Below, piece after piece: positions 4,898 to 8,714 of a DNA stretch of 8,714 nucleotides (the stretch's first letter is position 1; the number at the start of each line of letters is the position of its first letter). This DNA comes from JBDHRG01 sp039807445. GTDB taxonomy: Bacteria; Pseudomonadota; Gammaproteobacteria; Competibacterales; Competibacteraceae. Below the pieces are notes generated by a model. It ran no database searches, had not been told where the DNA came from, and saw only the letters and a program-made list of their open reading frames with translations. The DNA lies in NCBI GenBank assembly GCA_039807445.1, contig JBDHRG010000156.1:1-8714 (forward strand). The letters are read 5' to 3'. The translations under genes and the position numbers were made by a program.

Positions 4898-6682
4898 ATG
4901 ACCCTGCAGACCCTGATGATCATGCTCGCGGCGACCGTACTCGCCGTGCCCCTGTGCAAGCGCCTCGGCCTCGGCGCCGTGCTCGGCTACCTCGCCGGCG
5001 GCGTGCTGATCGGTCCCTGGGGGCTGGGGCTGATCCGCGACGCCGAAGCGATCCTGCACATCGGCGAGTTCGGCGTGGTGATGCTGCTGTTCCTGATCGG
5101 CCTCGAGCTGCAACCCTCGCGGCTGTGGGCGCTGCGTCGACCGGTGTTCGTGCTCGGCGGCGCACAGGTGCTGGCGACCGGGCTGGCGCTCGCCGGGACC
5201 GCAGCGTGGCTCGGGCTGGCGCCGGGCGGCGCGATTCTGGTCGGCTTCGGGCTGTCGCTGTCCTCGACCGCCTTCGTGCTGCAGCTGCTGGCCGAGAAGG
5301 GCCAGCTGACCACCCAGCACGGGCGCGAATCGTTCGCGATCCTGCTGTTCCAGGATCTGGCGGTGATCCCGCTGCTGGCGCTGGTGCCGCTGCTCGCGCC
5401 GGGCGGGGTCGATGCGCCCGACGGCGCCGGGCTGCGCGCGCTGATCGCAGCGGCGGTGGTCGGCGCGGTGGTGCTGGCGAGCCGCTACCTGACGCCGCGG
5501 CTGTTCCAGCTGATCGCCGCGGCGCGCAGCCACGAAGCCTCGACCGCGGCGACGCTGCTGCTGGTGTTCGCGACCGCGTTCGCGATCGAGGCCGTGGGGC
5601 TGTCGATGTCGCTCGGTGCCTTCCTCGCCGGCGTACTGTTCTCCGACTCGGAGTTCCGCCACGAGCTCGAAGCCAACATCGAGCCCTTCAAGGGGCTCTT
5701 GCTCGGCTTCTTCTTCATCGCCGTGGGCATGTCGGCCAACCTCGGCCTGCTCGCCGGCGAGCCCGAGACGGTGCTCGGGCTGACGCTGGCGCTGATGGCG
5801 TTCAAGGCGGCGATCGTGACGGGGGTGGCGCGCTTCGCCTACGGCAGCGCGCCGCGCACCGCGCGCCACGTCGGCGTGCTGCTGGCGCAGGGCGGCGAGT
5901 TCGCCTTCGTGCTGTTCGGGCTCGGGCTCGAGCAGGGTGTGATCGACGCCGCGACACGCGACCTGCTGGTGATGGCGGTGACGGCATCGATGGCGCTGAC
6001 GCCGCTCGCGCTGGTACTGTTCGAGGCGCACGCCGCGCGGCTGAGCCGCCACGCCGATGCGCACGCCCCCGCCCCGGCCCCCGACGACGGCCACGCCGCG
6101 CCGCCGGTGGTGATCGCCGGCTACGGCCGCTTCGGCCGCAACGTCGCGCGCGTGCTGGCGCTGAAGCAGATCCCGTTCACCGTGCTCGAGCGCGAGCTCG
6201 ACAACATCGAGCTCGGCAAACGGCTCGGCCGACGCGTCTACTTCGGCGACGTCAGCCGCTTCGACATCCTGCGCGCGGCGCAGCTCGGCCAGGCGAAGCT
6301 GCTGGTGCTGGCGATCGACAACGAAGAGGTGTCGCTGAGCGTCGCCGCGATGGTGCGCCGCCACTTCCCGCAGGTCGCCGTCCTGTCGCGCTCGCGCAAC
6401 CTGCGCCACTCGCTGCGCCTGCTCGGCCAGGGCGTGCAGACGGTCAACAGCGACACGTACCTGGCCAGCCTGCAGATGGCCGAATCGGTGCTGACCGCGC
6501 TCGGCACCGGCGCCGACGAAGCCGGCGGCGTGATCGACCAGATCCGCCAGCTCGATGCACGCATGATCGCGCGCATGCAGGCGGTGCAGCACGACGAGCA
6601 GGCACTCATCGCGCTGCTGCGCGGCGCCGACGACGAGATGGCGACCTGGCTGACGCAGCACGGGGCGCATCCGTCGGAGTGA
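4898..6682 (+). CDS. KefB/KefC-like CPA2 family monovalent cation:proton antiporter
   Basis: This inner-membrane protein has 594 residues; E. coli KefB and KefC have 601 and 620. Residues 1-375 are the membrane Na+/H+ exchanger domain with about 12 hydrophobic segments, including LGYLAGGVLIGPWGL (29-43), FLIGLELQPSRLW (65-77), FQDLAVIPLL (151-160, with the transport-site Asp153) and GGEFAFVLFG (332-341). The cytoplasmic loop HELEANIEPFKGLLLG (255-270) is the Kef regulatory motif. A polar Ala/Pro/His linker (385-402) leads to a Rossmann RCK/TrkA-N domain with VVIAGYGRFGRNVARVL at 404-420, an acidic Glu after strand 2 and YFGD (448-451). Kef systems let K+ out in exchange for protons and are gated by glutathione adducts in E. 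coli; whether this one is, the sequence does not show. ATG 4898 is chosen because the extension back to GTG 4811 is polar and atypical; no clear ribosome site precedes it. No KefF/KefG partner gene is near. Confidence 0.92.
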   Translation: MTLQTLMIMLAATVLAVPLCKRLGLGAVLGYLAGGVLIGPWGLGLIRDAEAILHIGEFGVVMLLFLIGLELQPSRLWALRRPVFVLGGAQVLATGLALAGTAAWLGLAPGGAILVGFGLSLSSTAFVLQLLAEKGQLTTQHGRESFAILLFQDLAVIPLLALVPLLAPGGVDAPDGAGLRALIAAAVVGAVVLASRYLTPRLFQLIAAARSHEASTAATLLLVFATAFAIEAVGLSMSLGAFLAGVLFSDSEFRHELEANIEPFKGLLLGFFFIAVGMSANLGLLAGEPETVLGLTLALMAFKAAIVTGVARFAYGSAPRTARHVGVLLAQGGEFAFVLFGLGLEQGVIDAATRDLLVMAVTASMALTPLALVLFEAHAARLSRHADAHAPAPAPDDGHAAPPVVIAGYGRFGRNVARVLALKQIPFTVLERELDNIELGKRLGRRVYFGDVSRFDILRAAQLGQAKLLVLAIDNEEVSLSVAAMVRRHFPQVAVLSRSRNLRHSLRLLGQGVQTVNSDTYLASLQMAESVLTALGTGADEAGGVIDQIRQLDARMIARMQAVQHDEQALIALLRGADDEMATWLTQHGAHPSE

Positions 6683-6691
6683 GGAGCAATG

Positions 6692-6744
6692 GGTGAGGGG
6701 TGAGGCGGAAAAACCCCGTGGCCTGAGCAGCCTCGCTCCTCGCT
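6692..6744 (+). terminator. Long hairpin after the Kef gene, possible terminator
   Basis: GGTGAGGGGTGAGG (6692-6705) can pair with CCTCGCTCCTCGCT (6731-6744) over 14 positions in RNA, ten Watson-Crick and four G-U, around a 25-nt loop. It starts 10 nt after the Kef stop. There is no T-run after it, so an intrinsic terminator is only suggested. Confidence 0.4.
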
Positions 6745-6752
6745 CCTCGCTC
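6732..6752. repeat. Three tandem CTCGCTC heptamers
   Basis: The 7-base unit CTCGCTC occurs three times without a gap, preceded by C and followed by CTATCCC. It forms the right arm of the hairpin described at 6692-6744 and lies just before the -10-like box of ispG. It could expand or contract by slippage. Confidence 0.75.
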
Positions 6753-6762
6753 CTATCCCTGC

Positions 6763-6768
6763 GATAAT
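6763..6768 (+). promoter_or_regulatory. Candidate -10 box for ispG
   Basis: GATAAT followed by CGCC lies 40 nt before ATG 6809, a normal distance for a -10 element with a leader of about 30 nt. The region where a -35 would fall is inside the CTCGCTC heptamers and shows no match. Confidence 0.4.
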
Positions 6769-6808
6769 CGCCATCCCTTTGCAGCCGCTCGGATTTTCCG
6801 CTTCCGCC

Positions 6809-8041
6809 ATGTCGCACTCCGCCTTCTCCGCCCAGCGCCGTCCCTGCACCGCGGTCCGCGTCGGCCGCGTCACGATCGGCGGCACGGCGCCGGTCGTCGT
6901 GCAGTCGATGACCAACACCGATACCGCTGACGCCGTACGCACCGCGATCCAGGTGGCGCAGCTGGCGCGCGCCGGCTCGGAGCTGGTGCGGATCACGGTC
7001 AACACCGAGGAAGCCGCGCGCGCCGTGGCCGAAATCCGCGCCCGGCTCGACGACATGGGCGTCGCCGTGCCGCTGGTCGGCGACTTCCATTTCAACGGCG
7101 ACCGCCTGCTGGCGAAGTATCCCGAGGCGGGGCGCGCGCTGGCCAAGTGGCGCATCAACCCCGGCAACGTCGGCCGCGGCAAGAAGAAGGACGACAAGTT
7201 CGCGGCGATCATCCGCCTGGCTTGCGAGATGGAGAAGCCGGTGCGCATCGGCGTCAACTGGGGCTCGCTCGACCCCGAGCTGGTGGTGCGGATGATGGAC
7301 GACAACGCCCGCCGCCCCGAACCCTGGGATGCCACCGCGGTCACGCACGAGGCGCTGGTGGTCTCCGCGCTCGAAAGCGCCGCGGCGGCCGAGGCGCTGG
7401 GGCTGGCGCACGAGCGCATCGTGCTGTCGGCCAAGGTCTCGAGCGTGCAAGACCTGATCGCCGTGTACCGCAAGCTCGCCGCGCGCTGCGACTACCCGCT
7501 GCACCTGGGGCTGACCGAGGCCGGCATGGGCTCGAAGGGCATCGTCGCCTCGTCGGCGGCGCTCGCGGTGCTGCTGCAGGAAGGCATCGGCGACACGATC
7601 CGCATCTCGCTGACGCCCGAGCCGGGCGCGCCGCGCGACAAGGAAGTGATCGTCGCGCAGGAGCTGCTGCAGACGATGGGGCTGCGCTCGTTCACGCCGA
7701 TGGTGATCGCCTGCCCGGGGTGCGGGCGCACCTCGAGCGACTACTTCCAGCGCCTGGCACAGCAGATCCAGGACTACCTGCGCAGCCAGATGCCGCTCTG
7801 GCGCGAAGCGTATCCCGGCGTCGAAGCCATGAGCGTCGCGGTGATGGGCTGCGTGGTCAACGGCCCCGGCGAGAGCAAGATGGCCAACATCGGCATCAGC
7901 CTGCCCGGCTCGGGCGAAGAGCCGGTCGCGCCGGTGTACGTCGACGGCGAGAAGACCGTCACGCTGAAGGGCGAAACCATCGCCGCCGAGTTCCAGGCCA
8001 TCGTCGACGACTACGTGCGCACGCGCTACGCACCACGCTGA
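6809..8041 (+). CDS. ispG: 4-hydroxy-3-methylbut-2-en-1-yl diphosphate synthase (IspG/GcpE)
   Basis: IspG makes HMBPP from methylerythritol cyclodiphosphate with electrons from flavodoxin or ferredoxin, the step before IspH in the MEP route to isoprenoids; it is cytoplasmic. The protein has 410 residues, longer than the 372 of E. coli and typical of the long form in many beta- and gammaproteobacteria. The TIM-barrel part has APVVVQSMTNTDTAD (27-41), GDFHFNG (91-97), RINPGNVGRG (115-124), VRIGVNWGSL (145-154) and LGLTEAGMGSKGIVAS (233-248). The [4Fe-4S] ligands are Cys302 and Cys305 in ACPGCGR and Cys348 in VMGCVVNGPGES, with Glu355 as the cluster-binding acid; all are present. ATG 6809 is preferred over an in-frame TTG at 6779. 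No strong ribosome site is seen. It appears to be transcribed alone. Confidence 0.97.
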   Translation: MSHSAFSAQRRPCTAVRVGRVTIGGTAPVVVQSMTNTDTADAVRTAIQVAQLARAGSELVRITVNTEEAARAVAEIRARLDDMGVAVPLVGDFHFNGDRLLAKYPEAGRALAKWRINPGNVGRGKKKDDKFAAIIRLACEMEKPVRIGVNWGSLDPELVVRMMDDNARRPEPWDATAVTHEALVVSALESAAAAEALGLAHERIVLSAKVSSVQDLIAVYRKLAARCDYPLHLGLTEAGMGSKGIVASSAALAVLLQEGIGDTIRISLTPEPGAPRDKEVIVAQELLQTMGLRSFTPMVIACPGCGRTSSDYFQRLAQQIQDYLRSQMPLWREAYPGVEAMSVAVMGCVVNGPGESKMANIGISLPGSGEEPVAPVYVDGEKTVTLKGETIAAEFQAIVDDYVRTRYAPR

Positions 8042-8046
8042 CGGCC

Positions 8047-8073
8047 GGCGCGCGGTCCCGCCGGACGCGCGCC
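8047..8073 (+). terminator. GC-rich hairpin after ispG, possible terminator
   Basis: GGCGCGCG (8047-8054) pairs perfectly with CGCGCGCC (8066-8073). With one bulged G, TCC and GGA extend the stem to 11 bp around a CGCC loop. It lies 5 nt after the stop. The following ATTGCCTTCG is not a true T-run, so termination is likely but not certain. Confidence 0.5.
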
Positions 8074-8125
8074 ATTGCCTTCGTCTCGCTTGAGCTCCTG
8101 TCCGAGCGGCAGATGCCGAAGCAGC

Positions 8126-8240
8126 ATCTTCGTGCTGCACGACGGCGACCTCTTCGGCTTGCCGGGCTGATCGCGATGATGCTGGCGAGCCGGGCGAGCC
8201 GCTGTTCGCCGTCACCGGCTGGCGGCTGTACGACGCGCTC
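8126..8240 (+). pseudogene. Frameshifted coding scrap of unknown origin
   Basis: Two stretches read like real protein with GC-ending codons but in different frames. IFVLHDGDLFGLPG (8126-8167) ends at TGA 8168-8170. The frame that continues begins near 8166 with ADRDDAGEPGEPLFAVTGWR and runs into the transposase-like tail. One frameshift near 8165 would join them. Neither has a start codon or ribosome site in a good place. I do not recognise the family; it may be part of a gene broken by insertion, or chance in GC-rich DNA. Confidence 0.3.
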
Positions 8241-8338
8241 GAGCACCTGATCTACGGCGTGCTCAAGTCCGGTACGCCGTTCGATCCTGAGCGCCATCTT
8301 GCCGCTGCTTGAAGGGCGACGGACAAGACGGTATCTAC
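8241..8338 (+). mobile_element. Probable 3' remnant of an IS110-family insertion sequence
   Basis: In the frame from 8241 the sequence reads EHLIYGVLKSGTPFDP, then ERHLAAA and TGA at 8310-8312. This resembles the extreme C-terminus of IS110/IS116/IS902-family transposases, where 'RKLLH-IYGVLKSG-PFDP' is a common ending from memory. After the stop, GGACAAGACGGTATCTAC (8321-8338) recalls the right end of such elements. The catalytic DEDD and Ser domains, normally 300 or more residues, are absent, so this is dead debris. IS110 elements have no long terminal inverted repeats, so the exact boundary cannot be read. Confidence 0.45.
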
Positions 8339-8537
8339 AAACCGGGCTCTCCCGGGCTCGTTGCGAGTCGGCGATTGTCCTCGATGCGCCGGACCGGTGC
8401 GAGCGTCCATGCGATCTCCGGGCACCATGCGGCCGTCGGCCCTGCCGACGGCGTGCACGCGAACCGCTCGTCGACCCTCGCCCGCGGCTCGCAGGTGGTG
8501 ACGCCCTTGGTCGGGCGCAATAAAAAGCGCGGCGGGG
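8339..8537. other. Gap without a recognisable gene upstream of pyrE
   Basis: About 200 bases hold no supportable gene. Frames on both strands are open only because of GC content and give no known motif. Near the left end the word CCGGGCTC occurs twice (8342-8349 and 8352-8359). It is probably old intergenic DNA plus flanking sequence of the IS-like remnant. Confidence 0.5.
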
Positions 8538-8543
8538 TATCAT
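8538..8543 (+). promoter_or_regulatory. Candidate -10 box for pyrE
   Basis: TATCAT lies 37 nt before ATG 8581 in an otherwise GC-rich stretch, with AATAAAAA at 8519-8526 just upstream. TTGGTC at 8507-8512 resembles a -35 but the 25-nt spacing is too long. The element is suggestive only. Confidence 0.35.
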
Positions 8544-8580
8544 GCGCGCCGCCCCCTTCTTCCCAAGCGCTCCGACGACC

Positions 8581-8714
8581 ATGCAGGATTACCAACGCGA
8601 ATTCCTCGACGACGCGATCCGTCTCGGCGTGCTGCGTTTCGGCGAATTCACGCTGAAGTCGGGCCGCATCAGCCCGTACTTCTTCAACGCCGGCCTGTTC
8701 GACACCGGCTCGGC
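8581..8714 (+). CDS. pyrE: Orotate phosphoribosyltransferase PyrE, N-terminal part
   Basis: PyrE joins orotate and PRPP to make OMP in pyrimidine synthesis, in the cytoplasm, as a dimer. Only 44 codons are inside the window; the right edge cuts the gene at about one fifth of its usual 213 or so residues. The visible part matches E. coli PyrE nearly residue for residue in YQREFL, FGEFTLKSGR (20-29) and SPYFFNAGLF (31-40). Lys26, which contacts PRPP in the family, and the Phe pair that contacts orotate (34-35) are present. ATG 8581 aligns with the E. coli start. No clear ribosome site precedes it. Confidence 0.95.
   Translation, partial: MQDYQREFLDDAIRLGVLRFGEFTLKSGRISPYFFNAGLFDTGS

Noticed and set aside
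4676..8215. 1179-codon open frame on the minus strand
   Set aside because: It is antisense to kef and ispG, both clear by homology. The product is rich in Arg, His, Gln and Asp without domains, the usual shadow in GC-rich DNA.
8309..8656. 115-codon plus-strand frame and overlapping minus-strand frames upstream of pyrE
   Set aside because: The plus frame overlaps pyrE in the wrong frame. None has a ribosome site or a recognisable motif.
1..8714. CRISPR array, tRNA or rRNA genes, phage or conjugation genes
   Set aside because: I saw no regularly spaced repeats, no cloverleaf or rRNA sequence, and no phage or transfer protein. The only mobile trace is the IS110-like remnant.

Overview
The window is very GC-rich (about 70% by eye) with strongly GC-biased third codon positions. 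It carries ordinary proteobacterial housekeeping genes: ispG in its long form, the start of pyrE, a Kef-type antiporter and the RNA cyclase rtcA. This fits a Gammaproteobacterium, perhaps Xanthomonadales-like, or a Betaproteobacterium; I cannot separate these from sequence alone. Most long open frames here are antisense or frame shadows caused by the high GC content and are left out.

Layout. (1) 1-1918, minus: an exported repeat protein, cut by the left edge. (2) 1919-2709, plus: a promoter-like TATAAT, an AbrB-type antitoxin, then only the first 11 codons of its PIN-domain (VapC) toxin, which end at a TAG stop. A small acidic unknown protein follows directly, so the antitoxin is an orphan with a visible toxin scar. 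(3) 2710-2826: a repeat-rich gap between converging genes. (4) 2827-3576, minus: a class I SAM methyltransferase. (5) 3577-3774: a divergent gap with a 27-base palindrome and a sequence that fits the sigma-54 -24/-12 consensus, just before rtcA. (6) 3775-4809, plus: RtcA, the RNA 3'-phosphate cyclase. (7) 4898-6682, plus: a Kef-type CPA2 antiporter with a Rossmann (RCK/TrkA-N) domain. (8) 6683-6808: a second repeat-rich gap with a long hairpin, three heptamers and a -10-like box. (9) 6809-8041, plus: IspG. (10) 8042-8580: a GC hairpin, a frameshifted coding scrap, what looks like the tail of an IS110-family transposase, then about 200 bases with nothing recognisable before a -10-like box. (11) 8581 to the right edge: the first 44 codons of PyrE.

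The genes do not form one pathway. RtcA belongs to RNA repair, IspG to isoprenoid synthesis, PyrE to pyrimidine synthesis, and Kef to ion homeostasis and electrophile stress. I see no complete new system. The points most worth a second look are the decayed VapBC locus with a new downstream partner, the sigma-54-like promoter inside a palindrome at rtcA, and the IS110-like debris between ispG and pyrE.
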